64,000 nt of DNA from Datisca glomerata (GCA_003255025.1 QANY01013200.1:310001-374000), one strand, 5' to 3'. Shown: positions 22,011 through 34,858, counted from the stretch's first letter. Notes: a model not told the origin generated them from the letters alone. Program-made: numbers and translations.

Positions 22011-24139
22011 TATAATTTTAGAATCTGATTGTCCTAACTAATGTATATTTACGCTGGGATTCAAACTTCGAAAGAGTTAAAATAATTCTCAAGATGCTCA
22101 ATAACTGACTCAACGTAGTGAGAGTGCGAATCATTAACCAAGCCGCCAAACGTGCTAACATAAAGCCACATTCGACAAGCAGGGGAAGACAATAAATTCG
22201 TAGAACGACGACAATAAATGCCAACCTATAGGGGAAAGAGATTGAGAGGGAATGATAAAAAATGACATGTAAGTTCCTTAATTTTTTGTAAGTCAACAAA
22301 TTTTTATAGTAAGGGAGTGCGATTTTTCTGGTAATATATGTGTAATTGTTTGTAAGTCATCAATTTTTTGTAACTTGTGTGGTCGAATAATCTAAATGTT
22401 TCAATTTTTTGCAACTTCTGTCATGTGCAATGAAAAGTTTCCCTATCCATGATTGTGACTTGTGTGGTCGAGTGATCCAAGGCGTTTAAGTAATTAGTTT
22501 CGTTAAGGGATCAGTATTAGGCTTGCAATAAGTATAATCGCATTATCCTCCAATATCAATGTATAAACAACTCTCCGTAATCTAGTAAACACGATTTTCC
22601 TTATAACTAATAGCTTCAGTCATGTCAATAAACATCATCAGACGAGCGAATGCCATCTATAAGTACTGAGTAAAGCTATACCCAAGTTCATAACTGATGG
22701 ATAAACTTCATTCTTTAGATTCAATTGGTACCCCTCTCGTCGTGGTCCCCTCAATACAGATTATGTTTAATTGATTGGGTGCTTTGGATGGGTTAGGATC
22801 TACATGTTTCAATTAAGCTCTGCATGAAGTAAAATGAAACAGGTCGAAGTGACTAGGATTGTACTTTTTTATGTTCTGTGGTTTTGTTAACAGCCGATCT
22901 AGGCTGTTGAAATAGTATGCCAGAGAAGTACCTATGAATCATTATTTACATAGGATTTTAATAGCTCATTTGAAGGTTGGAGTAATCTTTCGGCACTGCT
23001 AAGGTACAAGGAACGTACCGTACAGGGGGTTTTCTTGGATCACCCTATGTGAGGTCCACTTATGATAATCCAAGGGTAAATAAACCCCCTATAATAATAA
23101 TCTCCTTGTACTAAAAAACTTTCCCGCTTTCAGGTGTCAATCAAAGACCTGTCATCTTAATTTGTTTTTACCACTGTTTCATTGTTAATAATGTATTCTT
23201 GCTGATAACTTCTTGTCCGTTTAGCTTTCGTACAAATCAAATGTCCATTTTTAATTGGTTGACGAAATCTTAAAATGAAAGAAACAATAGAATATATAGA
23301 ATCCACACATCGTCCATCTAGCGCAATAAAACATGTTTTATCAGAAGTGACAACCTCTAGTTTAGCTCCCCAGAGTGAAACCTTGAATGCCTCAGGTTCA
23401 ATGATAAGTGATGGTGTAGTAAGTAAACAATTTTACAATGTGGATCATGCCGGCCAATTCTTCCATAATAAGTTTATCCATATATGACTTACACCTCTTA
23501 AAATTATAAAAAATTAGAACGAATTCCGTTAGCACTATTTTATTATGTATAGACATTAATTTGTTGTTGTTACAAATTTATTAAATTTTAACTTATAAAT
23601 CGAATACTCTCAAACCTAATGTATTATAATAATAATCATAGCATATTTAATCAATAGTTATCTTTACATGTTTATTTATTTATCTTTCATAGTTTGAAAT
23701 AACAATTAAGTGAACTTTTTATATGAAATTTATTTTTTCAAAACGTAAAATTATGAGAACTTTATTTAATATTATGTTGTTTTAGAAGACTTGGTGTTAT
23801 TTTTATTTAATAGTAGATGACTTAGTGTTATATAATCATTTTCTTCAAGACATTGAAGTATCTTTAGCAGAAATCTACTTTTTACTAATAAATTATTAAG
23901 AATCGGTGGAATCTTATGATTCTCGATTCGATCCTAATATCCTCGATCCTACGATTCTCGATCTTATACTCTTCCACCGATTCTGGATAGGATCGCGATC
24001 CTGACAACCTTAATAATAACGCAAACTCTGTCAGTTTTCTATGCAGAATGACAAAATGTGGAAAAATAAAACTAGTAACACATGCATAAGAAGATGAGTA
24101 TGTTCAAAAGGAGTCTGTGGTGAAAAATACATAAAGAGA
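22011..24139. other. No recognised gene; two imperfect inverted repeats
   Basis: Probably the remains of the CACTA element plus other insertions. An imperfect palindrome spans about 23006-23120 (tacaaggaacgta, cagggggttt, cttggat pairing with atccaag, aaccccct, ctccttgta). A second has perfect 12-bp arms agaatcggtgga (23899-23910) and tccaccgattct (23973-23984) around internal cgattctcgat words. The 70-codon frame at 23275-23487 is not recognised. Confidence 0.45.
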
Positions 24140-25525
24140 TGGGTATTAGAAGAATAAAGAACCTAAGTTGTTGACCTGAAAGTGGTGTAAAGTACGTATG
24201 AGAATCAACTTGGACAAAAGTTTAGGATTGTATGTTGTACGACATTTTGAACCTAAATAAACCATCCATTATTCAAAACTAGTCATTTTCCATTCCTTTG
24301 TTTGAATAGACACGTTAGTAAGAGTGATAGGCAAGGGCTCTACATGTTGTCGAAGTGAGAAAATGTGAAGAAAATGGACCACATGGTGAACCAGTCAGGC
24401 AGTTACAAAAATGTCAGCTTCATGCGAAAGGGCCTATACCACTGAATGAGCAATCAATGCAAATTTGAGATAGTTTTAGCCAACCTATTTTCGACAGATT
24501 TAATTTTTCAACTTGATTACCATTATTTTGGTGATGTATTCACATTTGACATAACATGCGTTACAAATGCTTAGAAGCAGTCTTTGTGTGTGTATTAATT
24601 GGAACTAGGAATAATAACATGATGATTGTATTTGCTTGCACGTTGTTGGTCGATGAGATGGTTGAGGCATACACGTGAGTGCTTGAAAATTTCTTTGGAA
24701 GCCATGAAATAGAAGTCGCCTCGGTCGGTCATTACGGATGGGACAAAGCCATGCGGAAGGCCATTTTGATGGTGCTTCTTAAATGTCATCACCAATTATG
24801 TTCATCTCTTTTCAAAATGAATTATTTAACAAATGTGAGGAGTAAAGACTTTGCGACAGCCTTTTCTCATGTTTTGAATTATACATTTCGAGGTCAACAA
24901 TCTTTTTTAGCAGTGCGACAAAGTTGTTAAAACTTACAATCTTTCGACCAACAAGTAGGCAAAGGAAATATATAATCAAACAATCCTTCGGGCAGAGGTA
25001 TTTCAATAGAGAAAATCTTTTGCGGGAAAGCAAAGAACATAATGATGTGAAGGTATGAACACATTCTTAATTAATAGTTTTCTAAAAACTGAGCTGAACT
25101 TGTACGATTTCATACAGGAAGTATGTGGAGCAATTAATCAACTTCGCAAGAAGAAGCTGATGTCAAATTTGACAACTCGGACGAGAAATCAGTTCTGCAA
25201 GCACACTTAAAGTATCTAGATATACATTGAAGCAATGTGTTTGCGCTTGATGTATTAAGAAATGTACATTGTTATGGACAAAAAGAGCCTTCTTTTTGTT
25301 TAAAAAGAAAGACAGACAGTGGGAATGAGTCGAATTATTTTTTAATTCGTTCGGAAATTAGAGAAGCTATGGATGGTTATTTATAACAGAAGAACCCAAA
25401 CAATTAAATGCTCTTGTATGAAGATGAAATCAGATATGAGGGCTTGTTGTCACATGTTCTTTGTGATAAAGATCGAGCACATGGATAGAATTCCTTAGTC
25501 CTTCATATTGGTATGAAAAATCGTT
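24140..25525 (+). pseudogene. FAR1/FRS-type (Mutator-like) transposase pseudogene
   Basis: Plus strand, broken across frames but collinear with FAR1-related proteins. 24150-24290 corresponds to the FAR1 DNA-binding domain. 24355-24425 reads MVNQSGSYKNVSFMRKGLYH. 24490-24550 reads QLDYHYFGDVFTFDITCVTN, the start of the MULE transposase domain. 24690-24900 carries KSPRSVITDGTKP and related blocks. 25060-25200 reads LKTELNLYDFIQEVCGAINQ. 25405-25500 reads CSCMKMKSDMRACCHMFFV, a SWIM zinc finger (CxC...CxH). A stretch between the DNA-binding and transposase domains appears deleted. The family gave rise both to Mutator-like transposases and to domesticated light-signalling regulators; stops make this copy non-functional. 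No terminal inverted repeats were found. Confidence 0.82.
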
Positions 25526-27159
25526 TTTATCTTAAATATTATCAATTTGTTATGGAAAAAAATATTTCCATAACTAAAAATCCATAATTAGTTATTGAAT
25601 ATTATAGGATAAATATAAATATAAATTTCGTATTTAATTTAGTGCAAATATATAAATTAATTTTTTTTATTATACTAATTAACTATTATGAATCTACACA
25701 ATCAAGCATTCGTAGCATTTTATTGAAGACAAATCTAACAACATTTAAATTAGAATAAATAAACCAATGATATGTACACAGAAAACTATCATTGACCTAA
25801 TAAAAAATTAAATTATTTTATAGGTTCTAATTCTGAAATTACCTATTCACTATAATTTCTTTAAAAAAAAAAAAAGCTATCCGGAGTTAGAAAATTCCTT
25901 TTTCTGCAGCTGTCGTCCCCTCAGGCTACACGGAGCAAGAGAGCACGTGCGTGCCACACAAGCACATAATCTGGAGCTTATGTTCCCAGCCTAGCTGTCG
26001 GCATCTTTTCTCCTCAACGCAATCCATTGCAGCAAATTCCTACTATACCGCTTGCAGCCTCAGCATGTGACCAGTCCTGTGCGGCCACGCGTCCCACTTC
26101 CCCTTCGCCCAAAGCTACGCTCTGTGTCCGTACCCTAATTAGCCTATGCTTTTCTTGGTGCTAATGGAGAGAAATGAGAGGGGATAGCAACATCCATTGG
26201 GGAACGTGAAAAGCATCCATTAAAGATTTAAGGGTTTTTCTACAAGTTATGAACTAATTTCCTAGTCCATACCCTCTCAAATAATTTTTGTTGCTAGTTG
26301 AAAAAAAGAAGAAGTAATTTTTGTTGCTTCAATGATGTTTAATTACTTTTGGATTGTGTTGTTGCCTTAAGTTATGAACTAATTTTCTTTTGTACAGTTA
26401 TAATATAACCCAATTACGTAGCTTTAATGTTTTAGTCTTCTCTGTGATATATAATTTCTCATATTTAAATTGTTTACTCTATTTGGTGCTTAATGCTCCT
26501 AATTAATTGGTCATTAATTAGGTGATTGAGAAACCTTGAGGAACTTGGGAAAGGGAATTTTGTGTGGTAGGAATATACTTGCATTGCATGTGTAGTCATT
26601 GAAAAGAGCTTTGTACTTAAAAGAGGGTTTAGTAGGAATTTTTCTATATGACTTTTAAAAGAGGTTTGAGGAGGAAGTAGGAGCTACTCGCCTAACAATA
26701 TAATTAGAGAAATTAATTAAAGAGAGGATAAACATTCATGTGAAATGATTGGATAAAATTATATGTCTAGAGCTGAATCCACTTAGTAATTTACTTCGTT
26801 ATTTTGTTCTCAATTAAACTTTACTTTCATCTTTGTTGGTTGTTATTTTCAGTTTGGGGCAACTCTAGTAATTAACAAATTTGTATCAAAACACCGTGTG
26901 GATGATTTTTACTCATCATATATTACTTGTTGACTGTGCATACTAGCACGATTGTGTTGATCAATATAATGCGAACAATACCATTTGTCATTGAAATGGA
27001 GGGTCGGTCTTGTATTTTGCAGCACGTAATAACCTTTCATCAGTTCATTATTCATTCGTGATGTAAAGAGCTGAGAATAGTAAACCTGTGTTTCACAGAT
27101 GCTTCACATATCTTCTCTAAGAGTGATCCTTATTCAGTGAAGCTCCTTAAGGATCATTG
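25526..27159. other. No recognised gene; locally GC-rich block
   Basis: 25890-26150 is markedly richer in GC than its surroundings and has no recognised frame. It may be a captured gene piece. The rest is AT-rich and unassigned. Confidence 0.4.
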
Positions 27160-27860
27160 TTTGTTAGGTACCTAGGCATGCCTCTCATTTAACCTAGGCT
27201 TAGTAAGAGTGATTGTGCTAGCTTATTAAATAAAATCACAAGTAAAGCTGAAATCTTGGGAAGCAAAATCTCATCCTTTACTGGCTAACTCCAACTCATC
27301 CCAGTATATCCTTCTTACCATCTAGGGTTAGTGGGCATATTTGTTTATCCTACCTAAGAAAGTCATGGTTGACATTGAAGCCATCCTTAAAAACTTTATA
27401 TGGTCAGAAAAGGCTGAGAAACACTCTAGGGCAAAGGTGAGATGGTTAGCGTTGTGTTTATCTTAGGAAAATGGGAGATATTTGTGCTTGAAACTCATAA
27501 TAAACTTCAAATTGTAAATTCTCTGTGAGCTCAACTTACTTCAATTCAAGAGAACCTCGAGAGAAGGTTACTTGGGCTAAGATAGTGTGGCACCAATATA
27601 ACATTCCTAAATATAGCTTCATTACTAGCTTGCTTTGAAGAACAAACTACACTAAAGACAAGCTTTTGATTTGGGGAGTGTCTCTAGAATCAGACTGTAT
27701 TTTGTGCATAGGAATTCAAGAATAGGAGATAATTTGTTCACATCATGCTCCTTCTAATAAACAAATTGGAAGCACATCATTCAGAAGTGTGACTGGGTGG
27801 ATGCTAGAAAATACTAAAAGGAAGTAACTTAGAACTCTTATTTTAAAAGTAGCTTTTACT
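27160..27860 (+). pseudogene. LINE reverse transcriptase C-terminus and zf-RVT fragment
   Basis: Plus strand, several frames. 27165-27250 reads YLGMPLI followed by RLSKSDCASLLNKITSKAEI, the segment after the RT core of plant LINEs. 27600-27800 reads KDKLLIWGVSLESDCILC (frame-shifted), the zf-RVT domain. Stops and frameshifts are frequent. It is truncated at both ends, and the CACTA element at 27890 begins just downstream, within or beside it. It is distinct from the LINE piece at 17536. Confidence 0.78.
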
Positions 27861-29039
27861 TCCTTTGTTTAGTGTACATGAAATGAACGCACTACAAGAA
27901 ACAGGGTTCTTAACAACCAACTTTTTCATGGCTAAAACCTTGAAGTTTTTTCACTAAAAGTTTTAATGATGAAATTTTTTTCGTCACGAATCTCACTACA
28001 TTAGGAATGTCAGAAAGACTTTGGCGATGAAAAAATTATTTGAATGCATTAGCTTTTATGTGACAACCCTCTCTCGTCGACAAAGCTTATAGCAGCGACA
28101 TTATGTATGGTAGCAAAAGGCTTCTACGATGACTTGTAGTTTGTCCAAGAAGTTTTCCGTGACGACATAGAATTGTCGTCACCAAAAGCATCTACGACGA
28201 ACCTCTAAGTCGCCGCCATTACTCTTTTGCGACAAAACATAATGTTAGTGTGAAAAACTTTTATTGACCAATGTCGACACTCAATGTCCTGTCGTTTCGT
28301 CCCTAAAAATTTAGAATATTTTACAAAAATATTACACTTTAATTTTTTATATACCTAATAGACAATTTCTATATCATCAAGATTTTTCTCATACACAATA
28401 TCTTTCTAAAAAGTACATATATTGATCATTGATATATGTAATATAACAAAGTTGTTCATTACAAAATATCCCTAAAATGTCTATTATGCATATTCAAAAT
28501 ATAGTTCAAAACATATTACAAAAGATGGTTCAATAGTGAATCCTAAAAAGATGGTTCAAAAGATAGTATCTAAAGTTGGTTTAACAAAAGTTCTTAACAT
28601 CATGTTTTTGTTGTGAAATCATCGTCTAGAGTTGTAAAACCATTTTGATATCCCAAGCCATTAAGCTTTATACTTGGTTCTCCATGACTTCACTTGTTTT
28701 TGTAAAACAACTTCAACACGACTATTTTTCTTAGAAGATGTGGGTAGCTCTACGTCTAAGAGCTCTATTTCGTCCACAGGCTTCTTCAACTATCTCTTCA
28801 TCGGTGTGAGGTGTGCATCCTCAGTGTCAGGCTCATGCCGTAAAGCACATGTGCATTCTCGTAACATCCCAATGAGTAAAATTCAAGATAAATATATTCA
28901 TTTTTTGTCAAATAAATAGTCCTAACAAAATTAGGACGAAACACAACCATACACCAGAATCTGAATTATTAAAGTAGTATAACTTTAATATCACTCATCA
29001 CAACACATGATAAAGGATTACCAACCATGATAACCCATC

Positions 29040-29740
29040 CCCTCTAAAAATGCAAGCTACCACTATTATCTTAAACAAGTAGCATGAATGAGAAGATTTT
29101 AAACAAACATTAAGTAGAATCAAATACAAAGTAATAATCCCCATCTCCATCTCATTTTCATACATTGAAAATAATACTATTTATCTTTGACAAGTAGCAC
29201 CAATCAGAAAGTATTCAAAAAATATCCAACAACATCAATTAGAAGATTCAAGCGAACACTATTATCTTGTACAAGTAGAAGATTTTAAAAAATGATAACT
29301 CACCTCCTCTTCTAAAAATTCACATACAAAATGATAATTCGCCCACTTTCTAAAAATTCAAGCTAACACTATTATCTTGTACAAGTAGCATCAATCAGAA
29401 GATTTTAAACAAACATTCAGCAGAAGCAAATACTAAGTAATAACCCACCTTGCAATCACTTTTACACATTGAAACTAACATATTATCTTATCCAAATAGC
29501 ATCAATAAGAAAATATTTAAAAAAAACATCCAGCATAATCAAATACAAAGTAATAACTCCCCCGCCCCAATCTCCTTTTTACAAATTGAATCTAACATTA
29601 TTATCTTACAAGTAGCATCAATCATGAAATTTCAGGTACAAAGTGATAACCCGCCCCCTCTCCCTCCTACAAATTCAAACTAACATTATTTTCTTATACT
29701 ATACAAGTAGTATCAATAAGAAAAATTTAGAGGGATTACT
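29040..29740. repeat. Degenerate minisatellite, about 7 copies of ~90-130 bp
   Basis: The word attatcttgtacaagtagca with variants recurs near 29060, 29180, 29265, 29365, 29475, 29595 and 29690. Each is followed by tcaatcagaagattttaaac-like and cacctcc/aaattcaaa-like sequence. The array lies between the second transposase gene and the subterminal repeats of the CACTA element. The coding-like frame at 29450-29683 is only this repeat. Confidence 0.8.
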
Positions 29741-29759
29741 TACATATCTTTCTCGAGCT

Positions 29760-30640
29760 GTATAATTCTGCCAACCTCTTTCAGCTGAGAAATGTTGTTG
29801 TGAAACATTTCAATTCTAGTAAATGCTACCCAGTCGAAGCCTTCTATCCAAAATGTAGTAAAAGTTAGTCGTTAGTTATATACTAAACATTTATAAGAGT
29901 AATGAAAATAATATTGTGATTCACTTGACGAAATTGATGATTAAGAAAAGATACATTCCCTCATTATAATTTCATAAACAAGTTGTTGACGATTTTTAGC
30001 ATTAAATTTTAAGCGTGCTTGTAATAAATGAGTTTTATTATTGAAATAATTAGTCAAATATTCAAAGTGTAATTTATAAATTTTGATAATACGAGATACC
30101 TCAAACTTCTCCGTCTCCTAACGTGTGCATAACCAATCTCAATCAGACTGTGATACTTGCTTATAAGGATGTTGTTGTGCTACAATATGATCTTTAAATT
30201 GATTGTAATGACTATGCATCGTGTATTTGTATCCTTTGTAGGTGCCAGCTACTTCTTTGTTAATCCAATTGATCATACGACTATTGGTTAATTCAAAGTC
30301 AAAATAGGCCTATAAATATCTTTTTACTATCAGTCATACAATAAAAAAATATAACAATGAATAACATTGTTACCTACAAACCTATGAACTATAACTGTCA
30401 AGAACTCTCGATGCATATTGGTCCAACCGTCATATTGAAGTGGTATGGATTTATGTACGAGGGCACCAATCTCATCATTTAATTTGGTGGTCCACATTCC
30501 AATAGGTCTTTCAACAGAGGGAGGATGGGTGTTGATTGGTAATTTTCCCATAAGCCTCACTAACATCTCCAACTCAATCCCTCTTGCTGGCCTACGAACC
30601 TTCCTCACACTACCCGTAGAAGATGAAGCCCCTACAATAA
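29760..30640 (-). pseudogene. CACTA second gene (Transposase_24-like) remnant
   Basis: Minus strand. 30608-30330 reads RRPARGIELEMLVRLMGKLP and then RPIGMWTTKLNDEIGALV, the conserved start of the plant Ptta/En-Spm Transposase_24 family. A likely intron follows. 30250-30080 reads YKGYKYTMHSHYNQF and then DWLCTR, with a stop inside. 29860-29760 reads HNNISQLKEVGRIIQLEKDM-like sequence that fits the coiled-coil C-terminus (frame changed). The protein is the accessory product of CACTA elements, thought to bind element DNA; this copy is interrupted. Confidence 0.72.
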
Positions 30641-30879
30641 AATAAAGAATAAGGAATCATTATAATATAAACAATAAACAATAAATTAGAAAGTGTATAC
30701 TTGTTTGGGTACCATCTTCACCAATAGAAGATCCTACATCATGATCTAGATTTTAAAGAGGAGTATTTCTTCTAGGAGACATTAACCCACATAGTGACAA
30801 GAGGCATGAACGGAGATCCTAAATTGCGTTATTGTTTAAAAAATAAATTAAAGTAAATGTAAGAAGCACGACAATCATG

Positions 30880-31035
30880 AATTTCAACTGGTAAAAGTCT
30901 TTGCAGCAAAACATGGAAATCATGACTTTTCAATCCCGAAACCTTACCCTTAGCTCTGCTGATACATCATGATATCTTTGTTGCGAAGCCATCTAAAAAC
31001 TTGACTGGTTTTAAGAAAACAACAAAACTTTCTTC
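30880..31035 (-). pseudogene. TNP2 transposase C-terminal (DUF4218) remnant
   Basis: Minus strand, open frame GKVSGLKSHDFHVLLQRLLP (about 30960-30885), preceded by VKFLDGFATKIS. This pattern marks the start of the DUF4218 region of TNP2-type CACTA transposases. The catalytic core is not recognised next to it; 31075-31305 is open but unassigned. The copia insertion begins 400 bp upstream. Confidence 0.78.
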
Positions 31036-31441
31036 TCTCCTCTATTGTTAATTAGCAGAGTCCGGACCTGGATCTCAATAAATATTCCCATTTATTCTTG
31101 GAGCATTTTTTACGCCAAGTGACAGCAATGACTCAATAAACTCACAACAAACATAAAAAAGCATCATAGATACGAACAATATACAAGAAATTGCTCGAAT
31201 GGAAGGCTGATTAGATAGAATGGTCATGTTGAACCAGTATCTCACTTCTTTAACATTCTCTTTTGCTTCATCGGTGAGCATCATTGTAGACATATCGATG
31301 GTCAATTAGAGGTCCACTAATTAATTTTATAATAACAAAGGCGAATACAGCAATGATGCTCGCACTCACATCACCTCAGGAAAAAAACCAATGTGTGCTT
31401 TGTCTTTTCGTTCCAGCTAATGTTCCACTATCTGAACAATA

Positions 31442-31662
31442 TGTAGAATAATAGAATTTGAGAAAGAAAAGGAAAGAAAGAGATGAAATCAAGAAGCAGG
31501 GGAGAAGAAGAAAGAATGAATAACAAGAAGAACTTTTATTCACATTTAATCAAAGTATGCCCGAGAGCTAAATACAAAGAGAAAAGGAAGCAAATAGCTG
31601 AAAAGACTAAAATACCCTAAATAAACTGACTGACTTAATCTAACTAACCATTTAGTTTAACA
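31442..31662 (-). repeat. Copia 3' LTR (221 bp)
   Basis: Pairs with 35693-35916. It starts tgtagaataatagaat and ends ccatttagtttaaca. It is downstream of RNase H on the minus strand and so is the 3' LTR. Confidence 0.95.
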
Positions 31663-31689
31663 TCCCTCCTCAAACTTATCATGGGTTTA

Positions 31690-32260
31690 GTGATAACTTT
31701 GTCTCTTAAAAAGGAAAATTGAGGAGTAGATAATGGTTTAGTAAATAAGCCAGCTAGTTGAAACTCAGATGGTATATGCTTTACAACAATGTCCTTCTTC
31801 ATCACCCTTTCCTAGACAAAATGATAGTCAATCTCGACATGCTTTGTGCGAGCATGGAGAACGGGGTTGGAAGCAATAGAAATAGCCAAGGAATTATCAC
31901 AATAGAGTGTAGGAGCAATAGACTGGAAAACATGTAAGTCCCGTAAAATATGATGCATCCAACTAAGCTCTACTGCAGTATTAGCTAAGGGTTTATATTC
32001 TGCTTCTGTCGAAGATCTAGCTACCGTGCTCGCTTCTTTGCACTTTAGGAGATCAGGTTTGGTCTAAGAAGAATGATGAAGCTAGAAGTGGATCTCCTAT
32101 AAAAAGGATTCCCAGCCCAATCAGAGTCACTTAAGGGCTGCAAGTATAAGAGGACCTTTTTTAAACATAAGACCATGATTATTAGTTCACTAACATATCT
32201 ATGTATCATTTTAACAGTAGAAAAATGGGCAGTAGTAGGAGAATGCATAAATTGGCATAC
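31690..32260 (-). pseudogene. Copia RNase H remnant
   Basis: Minus strand. 32248-32045 reads MHSPTTAHFSTVKMIHRYV and SDSDWAGNPFYRRSTSSF. After a frame change the C-terminal part near 32035-31700 carries SSTEAEYKPLA and then ARTKHVEIDYHFV, the typical RNase H end before the polypurine tract. A stop lies inside the latter. Confidence 0.85.
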
Positions 32261-32305
32261 TCTATTTACTACAAAGCTAATATCAGGTCTGGTGAATGGG
32301 AGATA

Positions 32306-32960
32306 CTATAGTGATCCTACTATACTTCGGTATAAGGTTATATCAGAGAGAGGAAAACCCATATGACTATAAAGAAGAGATTTAAAAGCACATGGAGATT
32401 GACACGGCTTAGCATTGATCATCCCTGCGTTTAAAAGCAAGTCCCTAGCATATTTCTGCTGGTTCACAAATATCCCATGACTAGTTCGATTAATCTCTAA
32501 ACCAAGAAAATATTTTAAGTTACCAAGATTAAACATATCAAAGGAATTTTGCAGATTTTGAACAATTTTGTCTATGTATGCAGATTTTGTCCCGCTAATT
32601 ATAATGTCATCCACATAAAGTAAAATATAAGTCAAAGAGGAGGAAGTAACATGAACAACACAAGGAACTATCTGCCTGGGATCCAATAAAGCCAATAGAT
32701 AAAAGATGAGAAGTAAACTTTTCAAACCAAGCTCTAGGAGCTTGTTTTAAACCATATAAAGATTTGTTAAGCTTGCAAACATAAGTATGATGATCTTTAT
32801 CTACAAAACCTAGAGGTTGAGACATATAAACCTCCTTAGAAATATTTCCTTGTAAAAATGTATTGTTAACATCCAATTGCCTAAGAGTCCAACCAAACAA
32901 GGCAACAAAGAAAGTAACATATGAATGGTAGGCTTCTTTATTACAGGGCTAAAAGTTTCT
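32306..32960 (-). pseudogene. Copia reverse transcriptase remnant
   Basis: Minus strand. 32900-32607 reads [20 protein letters not shown] and [15 protein letters not shown]. 32725-32306, in the next frame, reads [15 protein letters not shown] and LGNLKYFLGLEINR. The YVDD catalytic box is intact, but a frameshift near 32650-32710 separates it from the N-terminal half. The N-terminal RT segment further right (33000-33200) is recognisable but stop-ridden. Confidence 0.88.
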
Positions 32961-33219
32961 CCATAATCAAGCCCTTCCCTTTGATGATATCCCTTAGAAA
33001 CTAAGCGAACTTTCTGCCTAGTTATAGTACGACTAAGGTTGTATTTTAGTTTGTATACTCATTTACACCCCACTAGATTCGTATTAGGAGGCAAGGGCAT
33101 CAATGTCCAAGTGCTTTGAGAAATAAGGACAGTATACTCATCAATCATGGACTTTTTCGAAGATGGACTTTTTCGAAGATGGACTTTTTGATGCAATGGT
33201 AAAACTACTAGGCTCAACA

Positions 33220-34820
33220 TTAGTATCTAAACCAGTGACAATTAGAGCATTTTTTTCTTTGAAATTTCATATTTTGATCTAGTCTACATGGGATGACTAT
33301 TAATAGTTCTAGCAGGTTGTAAAGTACTATTTTGAGGTAAGACGGAATAAGATCTAGTATGCATAACAGATTCAGTGTGAGGAACAGATTTATCCAAACT
33401 AGTGTGCATAATAGAATCAGAAACAAAATGAAGATCGACATTGGTACCGACAGTATGCAAGTTAGAGGAAGTATTTAACATGTCTGCATTATGAATAGGG
33501 TATGTGACATGCAAAATCAAAATTCAAAATAGGGACATAGTTGGTCGAGATAGAAGGGACAATATGCAATGGCAATTTCAAATGCAATGAAATTTTCAGC
33601 ATGATCAGAAATAACTTGCACAACAAAATAATATATATATTTAGGTAGAATAGAAGCAGTATTAGGCAAATCAAGATTATAGCGTAAATTCTGAGTAGTT
33701 GAAGGGGCAGTAGCAATAGAAGTAGTATTAAGAAACAAAGGTAAGATGCAATTGTACCATGTGGATGAAGAATTAATAGAAGTATTAGAAGAAACACCTT
33801 CAACATTCCTTTTTACGAAATAAGGAGAGGACATTTATAGAAGTGTAATATTTCTTATTAATAAAGTCATAACATATAAAACCCTTTTGATCAGTAGCAT
33901 ATCCAACAAAAACACATTCAACAGATTTGGGAGAGAACTTATTCTTCATATAAGGTCTCAAATTTTGGAAACAAGCACATCTGAACACACACTGATCATT
34001 ATAAGTAGGAGATTTACCAAATAGAAGTTCATAAGGCTATATTATGAGTATTAACACTAGGCAGCCTATTTATTAGAAAAATTACAGTAGAGAAAGCAAA
34101 TATCCAGAATTCAGGAGGAAGAAAAGCATGATGAAGCATTGTTAAACCTGTTTCTACAAGATGCGACGCTTATGTCAACAACCCCATTTCGCTGAGGTGT
34201 ATAAGGGCAAGTTTTTGGATAAAGATACCACATTCACTTAAAAAAGACAAAATTATGGCTTATGTATTCTCCTCTTCTAGCAGATCTGGAAATCTTTATC
34301 TTGGTAGAAAATATGTTTTCTATCATAGATTTAAACTTCTTAAAAACCATAAAAACTACATATTTATGTGTGAGAAGATAAAACCATTTAAATCGCGTCA
34401 AGTCATCTATGAATATAACTCTATGCCCAAGAATTGATGTTGTGGGTGAGGGACCCCACACATCCTGTGAATTAAAGACAAATGAGCAGAAGCATGAGAA
34501 GTATATATTGGAAAGAGAATACTAGTCATTTTATTTGTAAGATAGTTAATACAAACACAAGATATAGTATCAGAAACAGTACAAGGAATATTAGAAGATT
34601 GAAGAATCTTAATAAGTACAACAGAGTTGGGGTGCCTAGCCTATAGTGCCACAAAAAATGTGTAATCTTTGAGCCAAGAAAGACAATTCTTTGTTTAGTT
34701 AAAGAATTTGAAATAGGATAAAGTCCATTGGCACTTGATCCTTTATGAAGAATATCACATGTTTCCTTGTCATGTATAAAGAAAATGGCGCATAAAAAAT
34801 AAACAGACAATTATGTTCTA
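33220..34820 (-). pseudogene. Copia integrase remnant
   Basis: Minus strand. 34810-34526 includes HFLWHYRLGTP (the family has LWHxRLGH at the zinc-binding pre-integrase). 34461-34234 reads VIFIDDLTRFKWFYLLTHK, the first part of the DDE core. 33988-33800 reads SPKSVECVFVGYATDQKGF, the segment after the core. 33834-33220 is the long Ser/Thr-rich linker to RT in broken frames. A 16-bp unit (ggactttttcgaagat) is tandemly repeated at 33147-33190. Confidence 0.82.
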
Positions 34821-34858
34821 GGCAGGATTGATGTACAGATAAAAGATTAGATGGAAGA

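Larger units (their letters stand above)
27890..31441 (-). mobile_element. CACTA transposon, 3' part, interrupted by copia at 31442
   Basis: The left terminus CACTACAAGAAACA is at 27890, followed by subterminal repeats (27900-28300) rich in gcgac/tcgtcg words. Genes run on the minus strand: a TNP2 remnant near 30880-31035, a Transposase_24-type second gene at 29760-30640, then a minisatellite (29040-29740) and the terminus. The copia element at 31442-35916 is inserted here with a perfect CAATA duplication, so CACTA or associated sequence should resume at 35917. The right terminus was not found. Confidence 0.75.

Noticed and set aside
24595..25033. Minus-strand frames of 66-73 codons
   Set aside because: They are the complement of the FAR1-type transposase relic, whose conserved blocks read on the plus strand.
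29450..29683. 77-codon plus-strand frame
   Set aside because: It lies entirely in the CACTA minisatellite and follows its unit pattern.
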